Assembly: GCA_964567295.1 (NCBI GenBank)
Contig: CAZMLU010000019.1
Location: forward strand, 1 to 28,023
Direction of reading: 5' to 3'
Length of the DNA: 28,023 nucleotides
From: SLJK01 sp964567295
GTDB taxonomy: Bacteria > Bacillota > Dethiobacteria > DTU022 > UBA8154
Shown piece by piece: positions 6,993 through 14,897 of the stretch. Below the pieces are notes generated by a model. It saw only the letters and a program-made list of their open reading frames with translations, searched no databases and was not told where the DNA came from. The first letter of the stretch is position 1. Each line of letters starts with the position of its first letter. A program made the translations under genes and the position numbers.

Positions 6993-8468
6993 ATGAGTGG
7001 TATTGCCGTTTCATATGGTACTTCTGAGGAAGCAGACCTGCGGAGGATGTTATCGAAGCTGGAGCACCGGGGTGAAGTGACAGGCATTCAAAGGATTGGA
7101 AATATGGCCCTTGGTTACTGCAGCAACCACATAAACGAAGGTAATTCTTCCGAGAATGTGACAACTTTCTCCAGCAACGGCAAAACTAGCGCGGTATGTG
7201 ACGGTTATCTGTTTAGCGATGAACTTTTCGATCACGACCACAGCAGTCTGGTTGCTGCTTCTTTTCAGGAAAAAGGTGCAGATTTTCTCAAAGATCTGGA
7301 AGGTTCATACGCGCTTGCGGTTACTAACGGGGAATCGCTGCTAGTGGCGAGGGACCCCTTTGGAATTAAGCCCTTGTATTATGGAAAGAACAATGGAAAA
7401 ATATATTTTGCTTCGGAGATCAAAGAACTGGCTGAAGTTACAGAAGACATTAACGTTTTCCCGCCGGGGCATTATTATACCCCGCAGAAAGGATTTCAAC
7501 CTTTTGCTATTGATCCGCAGAGCTCAGATGAACCAATGGATGACCCGGAAAATGCGGCCAGCAATCTCAGAGAGATCATGGTACGTGCGGTAGAAAAACG
7601 CTTTCTGGAAAATGAGCATCCGGGCGTTTTACTCAGCGGAGGTCTGGACAGCAGTATTGTTGCTGCTGCAGCAAAACATAACAACGAAAACTTGGAGACC
7701 TTTGCCGTAGGGCTTGAAGGTAGCCCTGATCTGGAAGCAGCTTTACTGGTAGCAAAACACCTTGATGCGCGACACCAGCAGCATGTCTATACGGAAGAGG
7801 AAATTATGCAGGTATTGGCAAAAGTGATCTACCACCTGGAATCTTTTGATGCTCCACTCGTACAGAGCGCTATTGCTAATTATTTTGCTTCCAAGCTTGC
7901 CGCTGAAGCCGGTTGCCATTCAGTTTTATGTGGGGAAGGTGCTGATGAACTTTTCGGTGGCTATCACTATATTAAAGAACTGGAGTCTGACGAAGCAGTA
8001 GAAAAGGAATTGTTAAACATTATCTCCATCGGTCACGGGATGGGCTTTCAAAGGGTAGATCGCATGAACAGTGCTCATTCTCTTGAATCTCATGTGCCAT
8101 TTATGGACCATGACTTATTGGAATTTGCTCTGGGCACCCCTTTGGATTGGAAGATACACGGCCAAAAACAGATAGAAAAATGGATCTTGCGCCAGGCATT
8201 TGAAGATGATCTGCCGAACGAAGTAGTATGGCGACGCAAAGCACAGTTCAGTCATGGCACTGGCTGCAATGAAATGATGGAACGCCTGGCTGACACACGA
8301 GTATCCAATAGGGAATTTCTAAAAGCACAAGAGCAAAATGACGATATTTTAATCAGAAATAAAGAAGAGTACCTGTATTATAGAATTTTTAAAGAATTTT
8401 ACCCACAGGAATCAGCAGCAGAATCAGTAGTCCAGTGGTCCTCGCTTGAAGGGGACATTGATCATTAG
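6993..8468 (+). CDS. Asparagine synthetase B homologue with Ser in place of the glutaminase Cys2
   Basis: 491 residues with both AsnB domains. The N-terminal Ntn-type glutaminase part (1-165) keeps RDPFGIKPLYYG (120-131) but begins Met-Ser-Gly-Ile, so the nucleophilic cysteine of glutamine-using enzymes is absent. HRGPD has become HRGEV and the NGE glutamine-binding motif reads CDGYLF (69-74). The synthetase part is intact: PP-loop SGGLDSS (215-221), CGEGADELFGGY (313-324), and LESHVPFMDHDLLEFAL. Known family chemistry: the C domain adenylates aspartate and needs ammonia, which Cys2 normally releases from glutamine. I infer an ammonia-dependent asparagine synthetase or an enzyme with another acyl acceptor (beta-lactam synthetase also lost this Cys). 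It is shorter than usual AsnB (about 550-640). ATG start with AAGGAGAG; consensus promoter upstream; inverted repeat downstream. Confidence 0.88.
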   Translation: MSGIAVSYGTSEEADLRRMLSKLEHRGEVTGIQRIGNMALGYCSNHINEGNSSENVTTFSSNGKTSAVCDGYLFSDELFDHDHSSLVAASFQEKGADFLKDLEGSYALAVTNGESLLVARDPFGIKPLYYGKNNGKIYFASEIKELAEVTEDINVFPPGHYYTPQKGFQPFAIDPQSSDEPMDDPENAASNLREIMVRAVEKRFLENEHPGVLLSGGLDSSIVAAAAKHNNENLETFAVGLEGSPDLEAALLVAKHLDARHQQHVYTEEEIMQVLAKVIYHLESFDAPLVQSAIANYFASKLAAEAGCHSVLCGEGADELFGGYHYIKELESDEAVEKELLNIISIGHGMGFQRVDRMNSAHSLESHVPFMDHDLLEFALGTPLDWKIHGQKQIEKWILRQAFEDDLPNEVVWRRKAQFSHGTGCNEMMERLADTRVSNREFLKAQEQNDDILIRNKEEYLYYRIFKEFYPQESAAESVVQWSSLEGDIDH

Positions 8469-8507
8469 GATTTAGGACCTACAAGCCGTATTACCTGTCA
8501 GATAACT

Positions 8508-8570
8508 TAAGAACGGGCCTGCCTTTACGCTTATATCAAAACAGATACTATAAAGGCAGGCCCGTTCTTA
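8508..8570. repeat. 20-bp perfect inverted repeat (hairpin) after the asparagine-synthetase homologue
   Basis: TAAGAACGGGCCTGCCTTTA (8508-8527) is exactly complementary to 8551-8570, with a 23-nt loop. It begins 40 bp after the stop codon. The RNA stem would be very stable. It probably ends transcription or protects the 3' end, but no run of T follows the right arm, so it is not a textbook intrinsic terminator. Confidence 0.8.
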
Positions 8571-8655
8571 CTGAAATCGTAACTATCCAGAAAAGATAAT
8601 TATACATCTTTTTGTTACAATTAAGAGCAATTAACAGGTTGAGGTGGTGATGGTT

Positions 8656-8871
8656 TTGCTTTTTTGCTGGGGTTTTAAGAACAAAACCGTTAAAGAACTA
8701 AGGAAAAACCAACACCTTACGGCCAAAGAGTTAAGCCTGGTGGTAAAAGTTGATTTAAAAATGATCCAAAAGGCAGATGGGATGAAGTTAAAAAATGTGC
8801 CAGAACCGCTAAAATCAAGAATCACACCGGTCTTGAAAGGGAACAAAGTCGACAGAATGCCCTGGCTTTAA
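8656..8871 (+). CDS. Small HTH-like protein, function unknown
   Basis: About 71 residues. The segment from KTVKELRKNQHLTAKELSLV onward has the rhythm of an XRE-type helix-turn-helix (short helix, LTAKELS, then a second helix), followed by a conserved-looking tail VPEPLKSRITPVLKG ending in PWL. I have an impression of similar small proteins in spore-forming Clostridia but cannot name one. In-frame GTG codons at 8644 and 8647 lie inside the SD itself (GAGGTGG, 8641-8647) and ATG 8650 is only 2 bases past it; TTG 8656 has an 8-base spacing, so I prefer it. Stand-alone gene, so any target is unknown. Confidence 0.6.
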   Translation: MLFCWGFKNKTVKELRKNQHLTAKELSLVVKVDLKMIQKADGMKLKNVPEPLKSRITPVLKGNKVDRMPWL

Positions 8872-8905
8872 AATTAAATAAACAAAGCTTTTTAATTTTA
8901 CGGGG

Positions 8906-8935
8906 TTTACCTTTAATACAAAAATAAGGTAAAAT
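8906..8935 (+). promoter_or_regulatory. Possible promoter of the short-chain dehydrogenase gene
   Basis: TTTACC (8906-8911), 18-bp spacer, TAAAAT (8930-8935). About 75 bp before the ATG. A small TTTCCC/GGGAAA hairpin lies at 8979-8997 in the leader. Just upstream, TAAAATTAA/TTAATTTTA (8870-8878 and 8892-8900) form an AT-only stem that could end transcription of the small HTH-like gene. Confidence 0.4.
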
Positions 8936-9010
8936 AAGCAAGGAACAAATATACTAAAAGGTAGGTGAAGGGATCAATTTTCCCGAAAACGGGGAAAGAA
9001 TTCCAGGGAG

Positions 9011-9739
9011 ATGCCATATAATTCTAAAACTGTAGTAGTAATTACCGGAGCTTCATCGGGTCTGGGCAGAGATCTTTCTATAACCATGTCGAAGAACAAA
9101 GATCACCATATAATACTGGTGGCACGTAACAAGGAAAAGCTATCAGAAGTTAAAGATATCATTGTCGAAAATGGTGGCCATGCATCTTTTTACACAGCTG
9201 ACATTTCTAACGAAGAGGAGATAAAGGATCTGGCAGATTATTTGAAAGAAGCGTTCGGGAAAGTAAACATACTCATTAACAACGCAGGGTTGGGAATATT
9301 TAAACCTATGATTGACCTCACCTCCGAGGAATGGAAGTTAATGCAAGATACTATGATCTTTGGTACTTTTCTCTGCACTAAATACCTTCTTCCAATGATT
9401 TTGCAGGCTAATGAACCCCGTCATGTTCTCATCAACTCTTCTTACTGGGGAATTAAAGGGGATACACCATTATGTACTGCTTATGTAGCCTCTAAATTCG
9501 CACAGAGAGGAATCTCCCTCTCTCTTCGAGAGGAACTGCGCTACCATAATATTAAGGTTACCTGCCTCCTACCAGGGAGCATTCATACTCCTTTCTTCGA
9601 TCATGGGGGGGGATGGGCCCATGATCCCAAGCGTATGCTCTCATCAGAAGATTTAGCGGAATTGATCAACGATATTGTCCATTACAAAGGTAACCTTGTA
9701 GTAGAAGAAGTTGTTGTCCAAGGGATTAATCCTGACTAG
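9011..9739 (+). CDS. Short-chain dehydrogenase/reductase (SDR)
   Basis: 242 residues, a classical SDR. Seen: cofactor motif TGASSGLG (12-19), NNAG (90-93), catalytic Ser143/Ser144, Tyr158 and Lys162 in YVASK, and LLPGSIHTPF (about 187-196). ARN after the second beta strand (residues 38-40) suggests NADP(H). Substrate unknown; similar genes are annotated as 3-oxoacyl-ACP reductase-like or general oxidoreductases. The only possible start is ATG 9011, since the codons back to an in-frame TGA (8966) include no ATG, GTG or TTG. The SD-like AGGGAG directly abuts the ATG, so translation may be poor. No operon partner; the next gene is convergent. Confidence 0.9.
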   Translation: MPYNSKTVVVITGASSGLGRDLSITMSKNKDHHIILVARNKEKLSEVKDIIVENGGHASFYTADISNEEEIKDLADYLKEAFGKVNILINNAGLGIFKPMIDLTSEEWKLMQDTMIFGTFLCTKYLLPMILQANEPRHVLINSSYWGIKGDTPLCTAYVASKFAQRGISLSLREELRYHNIKVTCLLPGSIHTPFFDHGGGWAHDPKRMLSSEDLAELINDIVHYKGNLVVEEVVVQGINPD

Positions 9740-9791
9740 ATAACTAGGGCATCTCTTATAACTACGAGAAGTGTAGTAATGTTATTGTTTC

Positions 9792-10496
9792 TTACTCAAA
9801 CCGATGGCTGGAAAGAATTTTTTTATAACCATTTTCTAGCACATAAAAGCTATGTTTTTTGTTCTCGTAAAGTACTCCTTGAAATGAATGTTTCTTTTTT
9901 TCAATTAATCGGGTTAAATAATTTCTGCTTTCGCTACTATCGTCCGCCAAACACCAAAGAGTAAACGGTGCTTCGAAAAGAGAAATCTTTTCGTCCAGAT
10001 TAAGTGCAATAAATTGCTCTCCGCTGTAATAAAGCAATTTATGTGCATGATACAAAATCTCTTCTTCCATGTAAGAAGGCACAATTTGCTCTCCGCACTC
10101 AGCTGCAGTGGTGCCAAAGACACGACAGATTAGAGGGCGAGCGGGATAAACAAGACAGTGCTCTTTTGAAACATTCTCCTGCAAAAAAGGGCAGAGTAGA
10201 TATCTGTGGTCTTCCTGAAGTAGCCCTATCTTTTCTTCTAACAACCATTCGATATAATCCTCACTCCAGTTTTTCTGTATAAACATCATTATAAAAGTAA
10301 ATTCAGTGTAGGACATCAGAATAGAACCATAACAACAGTGTTTGCACGAAGAGGGACAGTTATAGTTTTCCCTACCTTCCAGAAAATGTTTAACTTGCCC
10401 CATCCTATCCCGAGCAAAATTATTTAAAGGTTCTGGACGTTCTAATATTCCCTTCATCTTTGAAAAACTATAATTTATTTTTTTTTCTTTGCTCAA
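9792..10496 (-). CDS. YkgJ-family cysteine cluster protein
   Basis: 234 residues with the cysteine pattern of the YkgJ (UPF0153) family, thought to bind zinc or an iron-sulfur centre. Seen: C47-x3-C51-x2-C54-C55, then C102-P-F-L, C114 and the segment YPARPLICRVFG with C124, and C134. The C-terminal third (about 150-234) has no recognised motif and is lysine-rich. Function of the family is not established. Start is TTG: GAGGAGG lies nine bases upstream, and the nearby ATG (out of frame) runs into TGA at once. The promoter is probably TATAAT at 10533-10528 with TTGGCA upstream, though the 15-bp spacer is short. Monocistronic, convergent with the SDR gene. Confidence 0.85.
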   Translation of the reverse strand: MSKEKKINYSFSKMKGILERPEPLNNFARDRMGQVKHFLEGRENYNCPSSCKHCCYGSILMSYTEFTFIMMFIQKNWSEDYIEWLLEEKIGLLQEDHRYLLCPFLQENVSKEHCLVYPARPLICRVFGTTAAECGEQIVPSYMEEEILYHAHKLLYYSGEQFIALNLDEKISLFEAPFTLWCLADDSSESRNYLTRLIEKKKHSFQGVLYENKKHSFYVLENGYKKILSSHRFE

Positions 10497-10607
10497 TTCA
10501 TAGGGCCTCCTCGTTTTTTAAAAAATAATTATACCAAAATTCTTTGCATGCCAAATACTTGATAAGCCCTGTAAAAAGTTTGAAAGCTTTCCAACCTTTA
10601 TAGCACC

Positions 10608-10636
10608 TTGCTATTACACTTTTTTTTTAGTAAAAT
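10608..10636 (+). promoter_or_regulatory. Possible promoter of the exonuclease gene
   Basis: TTGCTA (10608-10613), 17-bp spacer that contains a run of nine T, and TAAAAT (10631-10636). About 60 bp before the ATG at 10697. Confidence 0.5.
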
Positions 10637-10696
10637 ACTTCATAAGAAATTTCTTAATTTGAAGCATTTTTACATTTATTGTGCGGGGGTCCTACT

Positions 10697-11539
10697 ATGC
10701 AAGTACGATATTTTTATGAGCTTGATTGTTTTGATCTCAACAGGAAACCGCACCTTTATTACCCTTTTGTATATAGGATGGCGGATGTTATTGCAAAAAT
10801 CTTGCCGGTTAATTTTGCTAATAAAAAAATGGAAGCGGTTCAAGAAAACCGTGAAGTGATACAAGAATTACTGCGCAAGATTAAAACTACCGAGAAACAG
10901 ATTAACTGGAAACAAAGCCTGAAAGATACCCCTTATGTAGTTTTTGATACAGAAACCACAGGACTGCAACCCTTTAGGGGAGACAGGATTATTTCTATTG
11001 GAGGCGTAATATTTGAGAAGGGTTCCATACAGGAAGATCAAACTTTTAACAGGCTCGTAAACCCCGGTCGGAAAATACCTGCCACGGCAAGTTACATTAC
11101 TGGTATTACCAATGAAATGGTAGCTGACAAGGAAAGCTTATATCCTGTTCTAAACGAATTTTTGGATTTTATCGGTGGCAGGATACTGGTCGCCCACAAT
11201 GCCGCCTTCGATATGGCCTTTTTAAATATAGCCCTGTGTCATCTGGCTCCAGTACGCATCTGTAATCCGGTAATAGACACCTATACTTTATCAAGATATC
11301 TGCTTCCCGATATGATCGAACATTCCCTGGAGAGCCTTCTATATCGCTTTGGAATCAATTTCACAGATAGTGAGAGGCATACTGCACTGGGGGACTCTTT
11401 GATGACAGCAAAACTATTTCATAATCTTCTGGAAACAATGTTTGAAAAACATCAAATTGAGACTTTAAATGATCTACACCTTTTCTTGTCCAAGATGAAA
11501 GAAAATGCATACATCCTTAAACCGCCCGAAGAACCCTAA
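10697..11539 (+). CDS. DnaQ-like DEDDh 3'-5' exonuclease
   Basis: 280 residues. An N-terminal region of about 75 residues without known motifs precedes an RNase T/DnaQ exonuclease fold. Exo I is VFDTETTGL with Asp84 and Glu86; Exo II is HNAAFD with Asp172; Exo III is HTALGD with His228 and Asp233, so all DEDDh metal and base residues are present. It should remove nucleotides from DNA or RNA 3' ends. I chose ATG 10697, preceded by a GGGGGT stretch, over an in-frame TTG at 10679. It converges on, and overlaps by 4 bp, a cNMP/CBS/nucleotidyltransferase gene. From memory, these two families often sit side by side in proteobacteria, which hints at a shared role; here they are tail-to-tail instead of co-directional. 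Confidence 0.9.
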   Translation: MQVRYFYELDCFDLNRKPHLYYPFVYRMADVIAKILPVNFANKKMEAVQENREVIQELLRKIKTTEKQINWKQSLKDTPYVVFDTETTGLQPFRGDRIISIGGVIFEKGSIQEDQTFNRLVNPGRKIPATASYITGITNEMVADKESLYPVLNEFLDFIGGRILVAHNAAFDMAFLNIALCHLAPVRICNPVIDTYTLSRYLLPDMIEHSLESLLYRFGINFTDSERHTALGDSLMTAKLFHNLLETMFEKHQIETLNDLHLFLSKMKENAYILKPPEEP

Positions 11540-13458
11540 GGCGCAATGCGGAAATTATTATTGGTTATTGTCTGCAGGCGACTGACCATAATAAGCGCTT
11601 CCCTCAAAAGCGTATACTCACGGTTGCTAAGCTCCTTGGGATTTATATAGTTGTCTGGAGACACCCCGTTACTCATCTTCTCCATCGCATCCCTGACCCT
11701 CAGCATCATAAGGGTTTCATAAGCCGAAATAAAGTATTCCACATCTTTCTCTTTGAGAAGTTTGCGTTTGCCAACTTCTTTTAATCTTTCTACAGTATTA
11801 GTGGCAAGCACTCCCTCTCTCAGGGCAAAAACCCGGACACAGTCCACCATATGAACGCAGGCAGAAGTTTTCAGGTTCAACATCCCTTTATAAGGACCCG
11901 ATCGTTCCGTCTGGATCTGGCGGAAAATGCTTAAAGGCACTCTTTTCCCCAAATTATCCTCCACCAGGAAGTTAAGCACTGTTAATGAATTACGGAAATT
12001 TCTCACCACAAAGTTTAGAAGCAGGTCGTAAAGACTTTTTTTGCCGTATACAAAACGGAAATCGAGAAATATGGTCATATAACGCACATTTTGGGGCTCC
12101 AGAAAAGTTATCCACTCTTTAATGGTATTCCGCCACCCATCGAACGAATGAGTCCAATCTTCGTTATTAGCCATGACATTTCCCTTACAGCGCTCAAAAC
12201 CATATTGTTCAAGACCTGCCACAACTTTCTCTCCCAATGTAAGGAAGTATTTTTTTACCTCTGCTTCTCTTTCTTCTGGCACGTTCTCGTAAATAATGCC
12301 GTTATCCTGATCAGTGCGAGCGTACTGTTCTTTTCTGCCGCTACTTCCCATTGTGATCCAACAGTAACTTGCAGGAGGAGGTCCATAACCTTCGACTACC
12401 ATGCTCTGTTCCGAGATCTGAATTATTTTCCGGGTTATGCGATCGTATAGCTCTGTTATTACGGAAGTGGCTTCCATAGCCGTAGCTCTTTCTACCAGCA
12501 GTGCGCGAAGAACCTGGTCGACTTCACTCCGCACTTCTACTATTTCATCTACTGAGCCGCTGGCCTCTATTCTGTTGACAATAGCCAATGCACCCGTTTT
12601 TCTGGATTTTATAACATCTTGCATGGCCATAATACCAGCCAGATTGCCGTCGTCATCTACTGCTATTACATGGGTTATACGGTTTTTTACCATCAATAAA
12701 AAAGCCTGATAAGTGAAATCGTCTGGATTTACTTTTATGAGACCTCTACTCATCACTTGCTTGGCAGTACTATGAGCCTTGTTCTGCAGATCTGGTTTTC
12801 GCAGAACCTTGGAGACCAGATCCCCTTCTGTGACAATACCTAACGGCGTTTTCCCTTCGTTCACAATAACAGAGCTCACGTTGTTATCATGCATGAGCGA
12901 CGCAATCCTCTGAACATTATCATCGGGGGAACATGTAACCACATTGGTGACCATCACATCGCCTATACGTTTATTAAAACCTTCTTCACCTGAATTATTC
13001 TCTTCCTCGGATATTTTTTGATAGAGAATGCGCAAGCGTTCTGCTAACATCCTGCCAAAAAAAGCTGCAAAATCAGGGTTCTCAACTAAAACCTCTTCGA
13101 AAATTTCGTTTGGAAGTAACAGGCATTGGGTTTCCTCAAGTGTCCTGGCCGAAGCTGGATATTCTTCACCGGAAAAGAAGGCCGCTTCCCCCATAAACTC
13201 CAACGGTTCCCTATAGCCAATTATCGTTTCATTGTCATACTTATCTTTCACTTTTATTTCGACTCTTCCTTTAACAACCAAGAACAGAACATGCCTGGAA
13301 GTTTCTCCCTGCCTGCCAATATATGTTCCCTCCTGGTAGGTTTCCTCCAGTAACGAGGAGGCAACTTTATGAAGTTGTTCCTCGTTCAGGGTATCAAAAG
13401 GAGGTATCTGCTCCAGTATTTCTATGCGTTTTTCCAAATCGATGGCAGCCAGGCTCAA
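11536..13458 (-). CDS. cNMP-binding/CBS-pair/DUF294 nucleotidyltransferase-like signalling protein
   Basis: About 640 residues. Domains in order: cyclic-nucleotide-binding-type beta barrel (20-140, with GETSRHVLFLVVKGRVE and the GEAAFFSGEEYPASARTLE phosphate-binding-cassette-like region), two CBS domains (168-225 and 233-288), a GlnD-like nucleotidyltransferase (371-390: GSSGRKEQ, then Asp383 and Asp385), and the DUF294 C-terminal helical domain. The NTase signature is intact, so an enzymatic role such as protein or small-molecule nucleotidylation is possible, controlled by ligands of the sensory domains; targets are unknown. Start: TTG 13458, because GAGGAGG (13473-13467) is 8 bases away. 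The ATG eight residues upstream (13479) has no SD and would place that SD inside the gene. The stop overlaps the convergent exonuclease stop (CTAA). Confidence 0.88.
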   Translation of the reverse strand: MSLAAIDLEKRIEILEQIPPFDTLNEEQLHKVASSLLEETYQEGTYIGRQGETSRHVLFLVVKGRVEIKVKDKYDNETIIGYREPLEFMGEAAFFSGEEYPASARTLEETQCLLLPNEIFEEVLVENPDFAAFFGRMLAERLRILYQKISEEENNSGEEGFNKRIGDVMVTNVVTCSPDDNVQRIASLMHDNNVSSVIVNEGKTPLGIVTEGDLVSKVLRKPDLQNKAHSTAKQVMSRGLIKVNPDDFTYQAFLLMVKNRITHVIAVDDDGNLAGIMAMQDVIKSRKTGALAIVNRIEASGSVDEIVEVRSEVDQVLRALLVERATAMEATSVITELYDRITRKIIQISEQSMVVEGYGPPPASYCWITMGSSGRKEQYARTDQDNGIIYENVPEEREAEVKKYFLTLGEKVVAGLEQYGFERCKGNVMANNEDWTHSFDGWRNTIKEWITFLEPQNVRYMTIFLDFRFVYGKKSLYDLLLNFVVRNFRNSLTVLNFLVEDNLGKRVPLSIFRQIQTERSGPYKGMLNLKTSACVHMVDCVRVFALREGVLATNTVERLKEVGKRKLLKEKDVEYFISAYETLMMLRVRDAMEKMSNGVSPDNYINPKELSNREYTLLREALIMVSRLQTITNNNFRIAP

Positions 13459-13587
13459 TTGCTCTCCCTCCTCTTTCATCAAGGCTTATAAACAACTTAC
13501 AGCTTACTTGTATTTTAGCATTAATTATATTAAACTCTAGGGCGTGATTTTCATTTTTGTTTTAACTAACTAAAGGGGGTTTTATTA

Positions 13588-14892
13588 GTGCCTGAGATTT
13601 TTCCTTTTAAAGGACTTCGCTATGCAGAATCTTTATCAAAAGAACTTCCTAGCTTAATCGCACCACCTTATGATGTAATATCCGAAGAAATGCAGGAAAA
13701 ATTATATGAAAGAAGCCTATATAACATTGTCCACCTTGATTATAACAGATCTGACCCTCAGGATAACAGTACAAATAATAAATATATCCGTGCTGCACGC
13801 AATTTTAAGGAATGGCAGGAAAAAGAAATCCTGGTCCAAGACAGTAAGCCTTCCCTTTACTTATATGAACAACATTTTACCTACAAGCAAAAATCGTTCA
13901 TCCGTCAAGGGATATTTTGTAGCGTAGAACTCGTACCTCTGGAAGAAGGCAAGATTATCCCCCATGAAGAAACCCTGAGCAAACCCAAAGAAGATAGACT
14001 CGAATTGTTACGACACTGCAATACTAATTTTAGCCCGGTCTTTGGCCTCTACCATGACAAGGAAAAAACCATAGAAAAACTAATTGCAGAGCTTAAATCC
14101 TCTTTTGATCCTATTATGGACTTTGAAGATATGGAAAATCAATTACACAGAATATGGGCTATTAACGATGAAAGTAAGATTCAGACTGTACAACAACTTA
14201 TGCGTCAAAAGAAATTTTTTATCGCCGATGGTCACCATCGTTATGAAACAGCCCTTGAATATTACCGGGAACAAGCAAAAAAATCGGGTGATGCCTCTGG
14301 ATATTCTAAGACCCTAATGGCTTTAGTAAACACCCAAAATGAAGGATTACTTACTTTCCCTACTCACCGTCTCGTCAAAAGCAGTTCCATTGGAACCAAC
14401 GAATTGCTTGATAAGCTAAACAAAAATTTTCAGATCTCCAAACTTTCGACACCCAAAAATGCTGAAGAACTACTTTCAGTTTTGAAAGAACATCTTGATG
14501 CCAGTGCAGGAGAAATCCTTTCTTGCGGGCTTTATACCCCAGAAAAAGAATTTTACCTTCTAACAACCAAAAGTTCCGCTGGCAACTCTGAAATTCACCC
14601 CTGGATCGATACAATAGTTCTTCAGGAACTTGTCCTGGACAATATCTTCAACCTTGGAGAAAAAGAAATAAAGAATAAATCCGACCTTGGATACTTGCGC
14701 GATGAATGGGAAGCCATGCTCCAGGTGGATAGGGGTGATTCCCAATACTCCGTTTTTATGAATAAGCCATCTATTGAGGATCTTTTTGAACTGGCAGAAA
14801 ACGGATTTCGCCTTCCGCAGAAATCTACTTACTTTTTTCCTAAGTTAGTCACCGGTTTATTAATGCACAAACTTGGCTCAAATGAATTATAG
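13588..14892 (+). CDS. DUF1015 family protein
   Basis: 434 residues, typical for DUF1015, a widespread family whose biochemical function I cannot state. Seen: FPFKGLRY at the N terminus, LIAPPYDVI (about 23-31), NIVHLD, PHEETLSKPKEDR (about 131-143), and the hallmark ADGHHRYETA (212-221), which may be a metal- or nucleotide-binding site. Start is GTG with AAAGGGGGT eight bases upstream; the protein start matches the family. Transcribed divergently from the CBS/nucleotidyltransferase gene (about 130 bp apart) and stops 5 bp from the convergent deacetylase gene, so no terminator fits between them. Confidence 0.88.
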   Translation: MPEIFPFKGLRYAESLSKELPSLIAPPYDVISEEMQEKLYERSLYNIVHLDYNRSDPQDNSTNNKYIRAARNFKEWQEKEILVQDSKPSLYLYEQHFTYKQKSFIRQGIFCSVELVPLEEGKIIPHEETLSKPKEDRLELLRHCNTNFSPVFGLYHDKEKTIEKLIAELKSSFDPIMDFEDMENQLHRIWAINDESKIQTVQQLMRQKKFFIADGHHRYETALEYYREQAKKSGDASGYSKTLMALVNTQNEGLLTFPTHRLVKSSSIGTNELLDKLNKNFQISKLSTPKNAEELLSVLKEHLDASAGEILSCGLYTPEKEFYLLTTKSSAGNSEIHPWIDTIVLQELVLDNIFNLGEKEIKNKSDLGYLRDEWEAMLQVDRGDSQYSVFMNKPSIEDLFELAENGFRLPQKSTYFFPKLVTGLLMHKLGSNEL

Positions 14893-14897
14893 ATTTG

